The position numbers and the translations under genes are program-made. Under the pieces are notes generated by a model. It did no database searches and was not told where the DNA came from. It saw only the letters and a list, made by a program, of their open reading frames with translations. Of a stretch of DNA of 64,000 nt, positions 1-12,467 are shown one piece after another. This DNA is from Nomia melanderi (lineage: Eukaryota > Arthropoda > Insecta > Hymenoptera > Halictidae), in contig NC_135002.1 in assembly GCF_051020985.1 (NCBI RefSeq), positions 4,278,001 through 4,342,000 of the forward strand. Reading direction: 5' to 3'. Each line of letters begins with the position of its first letter. Within the stretch, counting starts at the first letter, position 1.

Positions 1-142
1 AACAGAAATTGTAGATGTAGAAATAGACAATCAGGATTCATATTCGTGTAATTGGATCAACGAAAACCGATCGAAACATTTACCAAATGTTTATAAAATT
101 CGATCTGCGTCAAATCAACGCGTTCCGTAAACCTAGCGTTAA
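1..142. mobile_element. TTAA MITE, family A, cut by the window edge
   Basis: It matches the 330-508 element in the same orientation over most of its length and ends in CCTAGCGTTAA at 142. Its subterminal palindrome (107-121) has a mismatch. The other end lies outside the window. Confidence 0.75.
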
Positions 143-329
143 CAATGTATTCAATAGTTTGAATAATTTCATCAAACGAATATATTTTGTAACTTTCAAG
201 CTACAATGACGTCAAACTTTCATGCCTGAGCGTATAAAGGTTTAAGTTAACTGATTACTTCATTTTATTCAACACTTTGAGTGCAAAATGAAATAAATCA
301 ACAAGATGCCAATATACTGATATGTGACA
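143..329. repeat. Dispersed repeat, family D
   Basis: It lies exactly between two family A elements. The same sequence recurs inverted at about 3690-3880 and 30355-30540. Recurrent landmarks are a GTAACTT...AAGTTAC-type palindrome and a conserved block around CAGTTAACTTCAACTTTT. Whether it is a TTAA element is unclear. Confidence 0.7.
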
Positions 330-508
330 TTAACACTAGGTTTGCATTTATTGTACAGTTTATTGTTGATTTAGATTTTGGAAATCGTAGATGTAGACAA
401 TCAGGATTCATATTCGTGTAATTGGATCAACGAAAACCGATTGAAACATTTAATGTTTATAAAATTCAATCTGCGTCGAATCGACGCGTTCCGTGAACCT
501 AGCGTTAA
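330..508. mobile_element. TTAA MITE, family A, intact
   Basis: This 179-bp element is bounded by TTAA. Its ends are inverted repeats: TTAACACTAGGTTT on the left and AACCTAGCGTTAA on the right. A 15-bp palindrome, GCGTCGAATCGACGC, sits at 473-487, about 21 bp from the right end. It has no coding capacity, so it would be moved by a piggyBac-like transposase supplied elsewhere (inference). Confidence 0.85.
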
Positions 509-934
509 GATTCCGTGCGGGCAGCGCGAAAATTCGCGTTCGGCAGGGGACAGGAGGTAATATCCGCCACGGAAGCGGCGCGAAGCGGAATCAACGAAGC
601 CCGCAGGATGTCCCGTTGGAAACGGTCGACCGATCAGCAATCCAAGACGCGCGGAATTCGCACGGCGTGCGTCACCCGCGCACCGCACGCACGCGGACGC
701 ATGTGTACGGCCTCCCGATCGCGCGGTGTCGTGTTTCGGCGCGTGCTGTCGCCACCGCAGGGAAGCCGACACCGCCCCCGAAAACAGTTCTCACGTCCGT
801 TCGACTCTGCGCCTAGGGTTAACGCGTTCTTCGCAAACTTATCCGGCCATTTGCATATCTGGCGAATACGAGGATCTCACGCTAGAGCCGCCAGACGGGT
901 GAAGCTGACCTAATTCACAATTTTTATTTCGCGT

Positions 935-1132
935 TTAACCCTCTGCGGACGAACGTCGACGCTTCGGAGAGACGGAGCGCTCATATTTGGAAGACCGAGT
1001 CGCAAAGAATTTAATTACTCTGAAAGAGATCAGCTCGTAGTTTCCTTTTCTCCTATTAATTAAGTGATATTTCGTTTAACTTCATTTGTTGAAGACTTCG
1101 TAGATTTCAAAGTATCTTCGTCAAAGGGTTAA
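935..1132. mobile_element. TTAA MITE, family E
   Basis: It has TTAACCCTCTGCG at the left and CAAAGGGTTAA at the right. The subterminal GTCGACG motif is a degraded form of the family palindrome. Related copies lie at 1203-1393 (inverted), 27575-27761 and, as a solo end, near 60526. Confidence 0.75.
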
Positions 1133-1202
1133 GTTACGACACGTTCGACGGATTCTAAAGTGCGCTGTATTTCTATAGATGTGAGAATAAACAATTCGAA
1201 TC

Positions 1203-1393
1203 TTAACCGTTCGCGGAAGATTCTTTGAAATATGCAGAACCTTTAGTAGATGAAGTTATACATTGATTGTTTTAGTAAGAGAAAGGAATTATGCACCGAT
1301 CTCTCGGTGTTTGAGTTAAATCACTTGCTTCGTACTGTTTCAAATATGAACATTTGATCTCGGAATGTTCGACATTCGTCCGCAACGAGTTAA
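1203..1393. mobile_element. TTAA MITE, family E, inverted copy
   Basis: The ends are TTAACCGTTCGCGG and CCGCAACGAGTTAA. The palindrome GAATGTTCGACATTC lies at 1363-1377, near the right end, as expected for an inverted copy. Confidence 0.7.
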
Positions 1394-2617
1394 GAGATGT
1401 GTTCTAGTTTATCTAGGAAGCTGGAAATAAGTCATTCTAATTGCCCGACACGAAAACTACTGTCGAGTTGAGGTGTGGAAATTTTTCTACAGGAACGCGA
1501 AGATCTGTTGAGACTCCGATCGAATTATAATTCAGTATTCGTATCAGTAAATCAACTTCTTTAGTAATTTCTGAGAGTAGCTTCTGTTATCCTTTCGAGA
1601 ACTGTCAAAGGAATGTATTAGATAAACGGTATCGAACGTGTTAACATCAGGACTCGTTTCCGAACATCAACTTTTCGACGTCAATTAGCCGCTGATAGAC
1701 GCGATCTAGATTCTGGAATATTTTTATGCAGGTAAATGTATTTATAACGGCGAACAGCTTGATAATAACTTTTGCATCATTAACGGGTCGACAGACCTTT
1801 GATCCACTTTGGAAACTTCACCGGAAACCTCCCTTCGCCGTTCAATCGAGACGCAGAAGCGAAGACACGGAAAAATTCCGTTGACACTACCGAGTTCTGT
1901 TCGCCGGCGTTCCCCACAACGAAGATTCGTTCGTCAGTTAACGGTTTTGTTGCTAATAGTTCCGAATTATTGCAATACAATTATGCGGGAATCGTTTAGC
2001 GGCTGCGAGTCTCCCGGAGCGTGTCCCGCTCGTCCGCCATATTGAAATCCGCAGTCCCGAGTCCGGAATAATCGGAATTACACGATAATAGTCGAAAATT
2101 CCCGGCTACGTGCTCCAGAATTAGTATAATATTATCTTTGACGATGATATTCAAAGCCTGAGAACACTTTCCGCTTCTCCGGCCACGTTTTTGAAGGCGA
2201 ATTCTTCGAAATTCCAATATCGTTCCCCTTATTCTTCCGGAGATTCAATTCGAACAGCCCCGGAAACGCTCGAATCGAAACCAATCCTCTCTAACGGCAT
2301 TACGACTTGATAATTACTTCCTAAAAATCCGTTCAATCAATTCTTCGATCCCATTAACGAAAATAACACGAAACCCACGAAGAATCGTTAGTATTCCACC
2401 CGCCATGTTGGATCCACGCGTTAAGAGCTAAACAACCGCAACTGTTTGCACGATAATAGAGAATAATAAAGAACTCCCGGTGTAAATGTAAGAATTAACT
2501 TCATTCGGTCTACGATAACGTTAATTAACCGGCGTGTGGTCGAAGGGGTACGGCGTCGCGCGTTCGAAAAGCGGAAAGAGGACTGTAAAGTAGATTTTTT
2601 ATGGAGTTCCATGGGCG

Positions 2618-3024
2618 ACCTAATTGTACCACGTGTTTTTATAATCATACCACGATGGTCGCTTACGAGAAAAAGAGGAATGATTCAAATATTGTTTATA
2701 GGGGCGAAATTTTAGCCCTTTGCACTCAGAAATTTTTCGTTAGAAATATTTTAACAGTTTCCGATGAGATAAAGACGATATTTTGTGAAACTATCTTGAA
2801 GAGAAATCATATTTTATTTCAATATTTCCCAAATTGATGCATTATACAACATTAAATATCAAATTTTATAGTTTCACTGTATAAAATCAAATGGTGAGTG
2901 AGTCTCTCGAGTGCAAAGGGTTAAAAGCCCAAGAGAATTGGAGATGCGATACGGAATAATCGAGAGATTTAAGTGAAAAGTTCAAATGTGACTCAAAGTC
3001 GCGTGGTGGTTCGATTAGGGTTAA
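2618..3024. mobile_element. TTAA MITE, family J, interrupted by a family C element
   Basis: The flanks of the nested 2711-2924 element match the two halves of the uninterrupted copy at 34490-34667 (shared CGTGTTTTTATAATCAT and AAAAGTTCAAATGTGA). The right end reads GATTAGGGTTAA; the left end is degraded. Confidence 0.7.
2711..2924. mobile_element. TTAA MITE, family C, nested
   Basis: The left end reads CCCTTTGCACTC after a degraded target (TTTA). The right end is CTCGAGTGCAAAGGGTTAA. It is inserted in a family J element and resembles the intact copy at 34119-34366. Confidence 0.75.
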
Positions 3025-3514
3025 TAACGGCACGGTCATCATGCGCAGTGGCATCATTCTATACTTGGGGGGAAAAAAAGGAATGCCTGGCTCTCGGGCT
3101 GGGGGAGCCAACACGTTGAAAATAATTGTCCTGTGACTACGGCCCGGAAACCACGGCGGTCACCACACGGTACACGTCCTCCTGGTCGTTCTCTCGCATA
3201 AAAGCCCGCATCGATTGCTCTTTATCGCCCGCGGCGAGAGGATCCGAGGAAACGCGCCTCCGAGGAGCGACACACAGCGCACGGAGGAAAGTTTTTAACG
3301 TCAAAGGAAAGAACTTCTCAGCCGTTCAGGAACACCGATCGGGAACCAGGCCGCGGATCCGCTTGGCCACCGCAAGGATTCACCGAGTATTTAGAAGAAT
3401 GTCAACCCCTCGCGCTCCAACAGTTTTCCGCTGGAAATATCCGACGCGCTTCCCGATGGAATATATAATACTAATTTCTTGAAAGCAATTTTGTGAATTT
3501 TCACGCACGGAATC

Positions 3515-3682
3515 TTAACCCTTGGCAATCCTGTGTCGAGTCAGACTCGACGTTCTATTTTATTGCAAACTCTAGCTGTTTCAACCATTTGTTCTATATT
3601 CATTTGTAGTAATTGTACCATTTAAAGGTAACATTTCAATGACTCCCGAATATTGAATAAATAAATAAAGCGTCATATTATC
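3515..3682. mobile_element. TTAA MITE, family F, truncated
   Basis: It begins TTAACCCTTGGCAATC and has the 17-bp palindrome GTCGAGTCAGACTCGAC at 3535-3551. It follows the reverse of 27788-28038 until an AAAGCGTCA block near 3680, where homology stops and a family D segment follows. Confidence 0.7.
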
Positions 3683-3689
3683 CCTTTGT

Positions 3690-3880
3690 AGGCTCGTGTA
3701 ACTTTGAAGTCACAGTATATTGGCATCTTCTTGGTTTATTTCATTTAGCACTGGAAGTGGTGAATAAAATAATCAGTTAACTTCAACTTTTGTACGCTCA
3801 AGCGTGAAAGTTTAACGTCATTGTAACTTGAAAGTTACAAAATATATTCGTTCGATGAAATTATTGACTTTATAGAAACT
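3690..3880. repeat. Dispersed repeat, family D
   Basis: A copy of the repeat at 143-329 in reverse orientation. It contains GTAACTTTGAAGTCAC near one end and the palindrome GTAACTTGAAAGTTAC near the other. Confidence 0.65.
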
Positions 3881-4037
3881 TCAAGAGCGCATTTATTGAG
3901 AATTTCATTGATTTATCATTCAGTTTGCATATTGCTAAATCAATCTATTGAATAGTTTCTCAGAGAAACATCCGTTAACGATTGCAAAATGAAGAAATTA
4001 TGAGTCATTTTCACCCGTCTGGTAGTTCTAGTGTTAA
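3881..4037. mobile_element. TTAA MITE, family B, degraded right-end fragment
   Basis: Only the right end is clear: TCTGGTAGTTCTAGTGTTAA, the family B terminus. The internal sequence is diverged. Confidence 0.45.
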
Positions 4038-4664
4038 GGGATAGAATTATTTTATTTCGAGTATCGAATTGAAAGTTTTATAATATTGCTACGTCGAATC
4101 AAATGGCGACTGTAAGGCTGTTAGAACCATTTTAGCTACAAAAGCTTTTCACCAGAAATACTCAACATTTTCCAATGAAATATAGATGATATCCTCGGAA
4201 ACTATATAATCAGCATACACAAATTAAAGAATGAAGCTATTCCATATGAATAATTCACAAATTGATGCACTATGCACAGCTGAATGTTATATATAAGACT
4301 TTATAATTGACAGTCATTTACGTATGAGAATCATCTCTCGAGTATAATAGCTTAAATACTATATTTTTATTGAATTTTTAATACGCTCTAAAGACAGTCA
4401 CGCGAAACACGTGCAACTGTCAGGCTATTCTTAATCGTTCATTCTCGAAGGTGCATTATCGAACACGAACCCCCTGTTATATCAATTCCTTCGTAACCAT
4501 ACTCGTTAAAACTAATTTATTGTTAATAATTTACTAGTATCGAGTATATCCACGAGTACCCAAAACTAAGGAGTAATATAAAAATGATATTTCATTCTAA
4601 CTCGAAGGAACAGAGTGATTTTCGAAAATTTCTATTCGAAATCTTTTAAATATTCGCAATCTTT
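4038..4664. other. AT-rich intron sequence without clear features
   Basis: There are no coding exons and no RNA gene. A few short stretches resemble worn family C sequence, but no ends can be placed. Confidence 0.5.
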
Positions 4665-4884
4665 AATACGAGTTTTACGGAACGCGTCAATTTGACGCAG
4701 ATTGAATTTTATAAACATTATTTGGTAAACGTTTCAATCGGTTTTCGTTGATCCAATTACACGAATATGAATCCTGATTGTCTACTTCTACATCCACAAT
4801 TTCCAAAATCTTAATGAACAAATCTCAACTTCCCCGGGAACAATAGAATAAACTGTACAATAAATGCCCGTAAACTAGTGTTAA
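4665..4884. mobile_element. TTAA MITE, family A, inverted copy
   Basis: It is inverted relative to 330-508. The palindrome GCGTCAATTTGACGC is at 4684-4698, and the distal end AAACTAGTGTTAA is at 4884. The near end is worn. Its terminal TTAA (4881-4884) is also the first TTAA of the next element. Confidence 0.8.
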
Positions 4885-5247
4885 CCCTTTGCACTCCGTT
4901 GTCATTGTAAGATAAGTTTATAACTTCATTTTCAGTCAAACATAACTTTAAAATGTACACACGTTTTTTTAATGACAAAGCAGGGTTTTAAACCTTTTAC
5001 GCGTCAAATTGACGCATATTGGATTTTAGAAATATTTTGTAAATGTTTACGCCGATTTCGATTGCGATCACACTGACATGTACCCCAATTACCTACTATC
5101 GAATCTCCAGTTTCCACGATCTAAATAAACGAGCATCTTTTAGGAATAATAGAATGAAGACAATAAATGCCCGTAAACCTAGTGTTAAAACCGATTCGGA
5201 GTTGCTGAAAGGTTACATTAAAAATTGCTCGGAGTGCAAAGGGTTAA
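4881..5247. mobile_element. TTAA MITE, family C, host of a nested element
   Basis: It starts TTAACCCTTTGCACTCCG and ends CGGAGTGCAAAGGGTTAA, a perfect 18-bp inverted repeat. A family A element (4988-5188) lies inside it, which explains its extra length. Confidence 0.85.
4988..5188. mobile_element. TTAA MITE, family A, nested in family C
   Basis: The palindrome GCGTCAAATTGACGC is at 5001-5015 and the distal end GTAAACCTAGTGTTAA at 5188. The TTAA at 4988-4991 marks the near end. It is younger than its host. Confidence 0.8.
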
Positions 5248-8200
5248 TTGGACTGTCTTCGATGAGCCAATAGTCAACAACCGACTCAACGAACGGCAGT
5301 CACCGTGAAGCACGGTCGGATTTGAATAGAATAAAAGAATGTCCGCGTTAAGAAGCCTTGAGAACTGCGGGCTTACTACTTCTCCCCTTACATATTTCAT
5401 GGGACCTTGCGGCTCGGACAATTTTCCGCAGTCGTAAACCGGTCTCGCAACGAATTTCTAATATTCCGTTCTTGAGAAAATAGTGGCGAATCCGCGCCGC
5501 GCGGAAGTCGTAATCTCTTCGGGGGTGAAACACGGGGGGGATCCTAAGAGAGTCGCCGTAAAACGAGATTCAATGTCACGGAATGGTGGCGAACAGCTCG
5601 GAAGTTGTTCCTCGGTTACACTTTTTACCACGCGGAACAAGGGGAAAAGGAAATAAAATAAAGAACGGAATAAACGAAGAACGCGAGATTTCTAAGTGAA
5701 TCGCTGAGATTCCATCAGCGCGATAAACGGAAAATTCAAACTACAAATTCGAGAGTGTACGTTTGCTGGAGGTTAACTTTGGGGACATTGTAGATTTACC
5801 GAGGACTCACGAGAAAATGCAAATTAAGGGGAGAGAGGAGGAGCGTCCCGAGGAACGCGAAGACTCCGAAGACGCGCGAGCTCGTCCAGAAGCGGAACCT
5901 CGTGCTATTTTTTCGGTTTCTCTTTCGGGAAGCACCTCCGTAACGGCGACAGATGATGTGGGTACCACGAGGGAACGTGACGTCACGCGTGCCACCGTGC
6001 CCGTCGCTCGCAAGGCTCTTTCTTTCGCCGGTGTCCCCCTATTCTTCGCGTTTCGGGGCTTGCGGGCGACACCTTTCGCAGCTGTCACTCGCATCTGTAA
6101 TCTCTTTGACGCGAACTGGACGCGAAGTGTGCGCCGGGGGAATTAAAATCCTCGAAATTAAAGTCCCGCCGAGGCGATGGAAGCCTTACCGAACCGATGC
6201 GAACGGACGCGTTACGAAAGATTGAAGCGGAACGATGGAAGAATCTCGAATATCTAGAAAACGAGAATGTTTATATCGCTGGGAACTATCGAACAGCTAC
6301 TAAGGAATCTCAGGAAATGAGACATTCGATGGAAATGAACCGCAGAAAGAACATGGAGCTACAACAGAGAATTCCTTGATCTCCAAACGAAGCTTCGAAA
6401 AGTGGTAAGGCTGCGGTAAATTCTAATTAGTTCGAAGTCAAGGATGGAAACTCGTCCCAAATCCGAGATCAGCCAAACGTCACTTAGAGAAAGTAAATAC
6501 GCGGGCACAGGGGGCCCGGTGTCTCTAACTAACGTACCTGACCCGCTCCAGCGATCGATAACAGAGCGGGTGGACGCGATTAAGCGCGAATGGCAGTCAG
6601 AAACGGGCCAGAGTCGCTGGATGAGTTTCGACCGATGATTTCGAGGCGTTCTGATCAACTCGGATCGTTCGTCAGAAACCCGCGAATCGACGTTCGCGTC
6701 GAGTTTATTTATTTATGCGACACCGCGGAAAAGAAAGTAACGCCGAGCGCGTAGGACGCGAGGCATATTGAAAGGGATTGAATACGCTGGAACAGAAGAA
6801 ACGCGGCACGCGCGGCGCATAGAATTTTCCGTTGAAATTAACGGTGCTCGCGGATTGATTCTTGCTTCAATGTTTTCGTTTAATTAAGTTTTATCGGCGA
6901 GCACGGGGTATTCGCCGCTTCCGTCGGAGGACTGTCACTTCAAGGTTACGCGTCGGATTAGTAACGAGGTCATCGATGACGTTCCCGCGATCTGGGAATA
7001 AACCGAGCAAGAAAAATCCCGGAGGACCTGAATGCGGCTTGATAATTCCGAAAGGATACTCGGAAGAGGACGCGCTCCGCTGGATCCGCGTAAACAATGA
7101 TTCCGTGAAATTTCCATCCCCCGTTACGCTGCACGACGAGGACACAGTTTTCATCTTGGAAAGCCGATTGTCGCGTTCCTTTTCAACGCACTTTGAAACG
7201 CGGTGAGAGGATCGCTCGCGGATAACGTCGGATCAACGAAGGAAACGATGCGAGCCCTCCTACGCCCTTTGTACGTTAATTTCTTTCGGGGAAGCGCTGC
7301 ACGACCGTTCGTTTCATTCGAAATATGTATCTCGCGAAGCCGACTTTGTTCGCTTGATTCCCGAAGAACTTCGTCAACGAATGAAATCGTAGGAAACAAA
7401 CTCGCATCCGTCGTTCTCGATGCGACGAACGTACGAAAACGCGAATTCCACGAGAACTTTCGCGAAACAGGGGATGAACATGTCGGTCAGACGATCCGAA
7501 AGTTCCCAGAAAATTTCCAGGGAACCGCGAGTGACTAAGCGCATATGGATTCTTGTCGAAAGTTTAAATTCCAGAGATTCTACCGTTGAAGAAAGTTTCA
7601 AGGATTAAGGGATGGGAGCGCGTTTAATCGATGCCCGATCAAAAGTTCGAGCCTCCCGGCCGCCGCGCCGCGCCGCGCCGCGCCGCGGCGAGCCGTTTGC
7701 CGGAAATGATTAGAACCTGCATCATTCACGTCGCAGGCTCGTTTCCCTGGTTGAACAGGATTTTCCCGGGGTTGTTTCTCCGTTTCGTAAAAAATGCAGC
7801 ACGCGAGGCAGCCGTGTTCCTTCGGTCAGCGTGGCTGGCGGACGATCGATGCCGACTATTACTACCCCGTGTGTCCAATATCGCGAGCGTACGGGCTCAA
7901 GATACAGCGTGTGGAATTAGCACCGTTTTCCCATCGATCGGACACCGTGAATCATTTACGAGCCGGCGTGCACGACGGCCGAGCGCATTCTTAAGCCTTG
8001 CTCGTGTTCCGCCGCCTCGCCGGGGACGGCTCCGGAACATCTGCGTTCGCGGTAATTCGTCGCCGCCATTTTGAACTTCGAGTAAACCAGGACTCGCGGT
8101 CCCCGCGGAACTCTAATTGCTTCCCTTTTTTCCTCCGTTGGACTCTTCGCCGCCTTAATTACAACTTAATCCCTCATTCCCCTAACCGAATCGTTGCAGC

Positions 8201-11200
8201 AATTAACCGTTTCGCGGCCATGTTGGATACACGGCGATAATCGAGTAATTTTTCATTCGACAGAAGAGACTGAGACGAATATGGTATCCCACTAAATCAC
8301 ACGGTTCTATGTAACACTGAAATTACTGGAAAAACTCCGCTGTTAGGTAAATGAAACTGCGATCGCGCTAACGACCAGCAGCCGAGCGATCGACTAAGAT
8401 TGATTTTTCAAAGTGAATCCGGCGATCCTCGTCTCGAACGGATATAGAATTATCGACGCAAGACGTTCCACGGTTTTCGCGGAAGGGAAAACGCCCGGCG
8501 AGTCTCGGGGAGGTGAAACGATTCCCAGAGGGACACCTGTGCTCGCCGCTCTCGAACGTGTTTTAATGAGACGACGCTTTGAGAACGAGCGAGAAAGAAA
8601 CGTGGGAAACAATAGCGGGGACTCTAATCTGAAGGGCACTGGATCGAACCCTTCTCCCGCAGCATTGTCTGCCTCGAACCCTTTCGCCGGTGCCACCTTT
8701 TCTTCGCTCTCTCCCTCGGCCTTTCCACGACCCTCGCGAATCTCCGCGTGCACGGAGCGAGACAGACCGAGCGGCAGCCCGGCGAGAGCGGCGAGGACAG
8801 CAGGGGGACAGAGCGAGAGGGGTGGAGAGAGGCCAGCTACAGAATAGTTACTGGCCCTCCTCGACATTATCTTTACGCCTTTGCCGGCGTACAAAAGGAA
8901 CGACGGAAGCCGGGAGGGTTTGAGAAAAGACTCCGGGAGAAATGTTTGTCCGACCCGAACGCGAGTTTGCTTTTCTTATTTCTAACCCCTCTCCGCCATC
9001 TTGCACCGCGACCTGTCCTCTGACCTTCTTGCCCGCGTAGATTCGACGCGAGCCGTCGAATCCGAGTCACTGGGGCTGCCTCGGGAATGCTTTGTCGGTT
9101 AAACCCTCGATCGCGAGATTCTTGCGGGAATACCGTGAAACGGTCTTCCACCCTTCGATAATGAGGATTTAAAAATTCGATTACAGCCGAAATGGATTGC
9201 TAAGTACTGGGAGGAGATGTGTTGATTTTTCAAGATCGAATTATATATTGAGAAGCGATGCAAGGTTTCTTCAGAAAAAGTTCTTCGACGTTTGTCTTTT
9301 TCACTGAACGAGCGGATTTCGAGGTTTGCCGAGAGAAACGACGATGACGTACTGTTTGATGATTACGACAGTGTGCGCATTGTTTCGAAGAAAATAAAAC
9401 CGAAATCGAACACCGTCCTGTTACATCTGCCACGAATCACCGAAAATCGTGAATTCGCGCGGACGTTAGCAGGGGGAGAATCGGATTTTACGGGAAGGGG
9501 TTGAATGAAACAAGTTTGGCCGAGATTCGTAAAATTTTATGATCGAGCCGCGTTTTTTTACACGCCCGCGGTATTTACGGGGACGCGAACTGTGGAACGA
9601 TACACGCGGTTTCATAGAAATTTAGTGAAACTTGGGTCTCGCGGTTTAATGCATCGCAGTCCTTGGTTTCCGGAGGAAACGAGTCGCTGGTGAATTCTGG
9701 TCTGTACGAGACACGCGGGAAAACCTATGCTCGCGTACCGATTGGAAAATGAAAGTTAATTTGAAGCGTAGTCTGGCTTTACGGTGCAATTCGAACAGAC
9801 AGGGACATCGTTTTGAATCATTTTTTTGGCGGGCTGGAAGTCCTTATGAACGTCGAACGGATGATGCCATATTAAATCGGAGATTCGACAGGGGATGAAA
9901 TTCCAGGGTTTCGAGGGAACTCGACGAAGATAAACAGAAAAGTAGATCGAAAGTCTGAGCGACGTTAGTCGCGCAGAAATTAAAGTCGCTCGGACGACCG
10001 GGGATCGTAGACTATTCGCGAGTAACCGACGCTGACCGCGGGTCACGATGATCTAAACCCTTGCCGCGAACACCGGGATCATTTGATATCCGAAACATCG
10101 CACCGCTCACGAGCAGTGCGGGTCGACAGAATGTTCGGACGCGAATTGACGCTATCGCGGGGACAGGACACCTTCCAACGCGCGAACGTTCCAGAACTAA
10201 AAAGCTAACGAATAGGGAAGCGTACCACCTGACGCGCGGCAGGTCATTTATCAGGATTGCAGGGATTAAAAAGTTTCCGATACAGCCTGCGACGGGAGAC
10301 TCTCGGACATCCTTAAGGAAAGCGTAAGACGGAGGTATATACGTGCGCACTTACATCGAACCTCAACTTTTATACAGTAAGGATTATTGAACCTCGAATT
10401 TATGATTCTCGAAAATTTAGTGTCTACTATCCGTACCCTTGGAAACGAAGCTAAACGATATCCCGAGCATTCCAGTAACTTCAACGCGAAATGATCTCTA
10501 CAGTGCGATAACGATCGTCTCGACCGAATTAACCGTTTTACACGAGCATCGTCTCGATCGTTACGATGCAAACATTGCCCAACAATGTACACCCGATACT
10601 CCACATGGAGGAAACGGTGACCCCAAAAACAAGCCTGCGTGGAAACGCGACGATTACGCGAGCAGAGGCAACGAGGCAGAAAGAAAAAGCCGGACCACCT
10701 GTATCTCCCGGAAACTGGATCACATCCGAGCGATCCGGGAGCGAAGGATCCTCGTTCCCGCGATTCCGGCGAGGCGGGGGTGGTGTTCTAGTCATTTAGA
10801 GGATCGAACGAAGTCGAGCTGGCACTTACGACAGCAGCCCGCGGCATTCGGGCGCGAATTTCGTTCTAGCCAGATAACATGTTCCCGGATGGAACAGGGG
10901 TAAAGGAGGGAGGGAGGGGGGGGCGGCAAAGCCGTGAACGGTCTCGCGAGTGGGCAGATGCGCGCGCGTGCGTCGGGGGTGGGAGGTTAGGGGATGACGA
11001 AAGCGTGGCGGCGGCATGGCGAACATGGCGTCGTCGAGGTCGCGGTTGCGCGCGCCGAGCATCGGCCGCGTGACCACGATCAATAACTGTACGCGGGTGT
11101 TGTGCCGGGGCAAAGGATGTTGAATTCGAAAAGTGTTATTCCGCGCGTCTATCTCTGAATGATATGGAAGGGAACGCCTCTCCACGTGGGTGCCACGTGT

Positions 11201-12085
11201 GCGCTTCCGCCCGCGTCTCTTACGCGCGTGCACACGGCGGCCCGTCCCGATTTTCGTTGTCGTCCGTCGCCGGTCCAAAACAGAGGATGGAACGCCACGC
11301 GTTGTCCCCCGACCCTTCCTTTTCGCGCCTATGTCCTATCGTCGGACATAGGACGCGACCCCCTTCGACGTTTCTGCTATCGCGGATCGAGCGTTGCGTC
11401 GATCGCCGCTCGGGTTTCTAGCGGAACATAGACGACGCTTCCCCGTTTTCTATCCGCGGTACGTCGAGCGAGGGGGGATGATACTGGAGGTAATTAATGA
11501 TAGTCGAAAGGGTTCCGTTTCATTTCGATCGGGACGAGTTTAAAATGGGGTAGAGTTGCGAGACGCGAACTTGTTTATGGGATAACGAGTAATCTCGAAG
11601 AATAGCTGGGAAGAATAGTTTGGCGATATCGCGTTAGGCTGAACTATACTGGAAGCAGATGTTCTAGAAGGGTTGAGAATGATAGAGAACTAGTAGATGA
11701 GACGTGGAGCGTTAGAATGGTTGGCGTTAGACGTCGAGTCGTCGCGGTAACGCGGTTCGATAGACGGTAAACAGTCTGGCTTGTATAGAGAAACGTTTCT
11801 CGATCGAGCGACACGGTCGGATCGTATCGGGACACGATACGCAATGATAACGATACGCAAACCCGATGATGTACGCGCTCAAAGACAGAAGGCCTGAGAT
11901 TATAGGACACGCGCGCCGATATAATTGTGATATTATATGTCGGTGAAGATAAAAAGGTAGATCAAAATAGGAGTAAAAATGTATATCATTTCTATGTTGT
12001 GTATACATGTGCGTGTATACGTGGTCTGATATATACACACACGTGTACGAGAAATAAACGAGACCGTGTGGATGGGTGGACTAAC

Positions 12086-12423
12086 CTGCTAGCCGCAAGG
12101 CCGACATTCTCTGAAACTCTGGCTCCTGCAGCCACTTCCACATCCGTCGGAACGTCTCGCGTCCGCTTTTCAGCTTCGACCAGGGTTTCGGGTTACGGAG
12201 CAGGTCGCTGAGGGTGCCCTGGCTACGGCACAGGACCCTCTGGGCGAATATCGCCTGCGGTATGCTGTACCTCTTGAGCTCCGCGCTGATCCTCTGCGCC
12301 AGCTCCTTCGTGTTGATCTCCTCGACCTCGCCGGCACCGTTCCCAGCGGACGACACCGTTTTCATCACGACGGACGTGTGCTGCACGTGCTGCGTGTGCG
12401 ATATCGTCTGCTGCGTCATCGAC

Positions 12424-12467
<44 letters not shown>

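Larger units (their letters stand above)
1..12085 (-). other. onecut intron downstream of the CUT exon (partial)
   Basis: This stretch begins at the GTTAGT donor (12085-12080). No homeodomain exon is readable in any minus frame, so it is best read as intron continuing past the window edge. The part at 1-5300 is packed with TTAA-bounded elements, listed separately. The part at 5700-11500 is more GC- and CpG-rich, with scattered long open frames of no recognisable protein character. I see no RNA gene. Confidence 0.65.
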
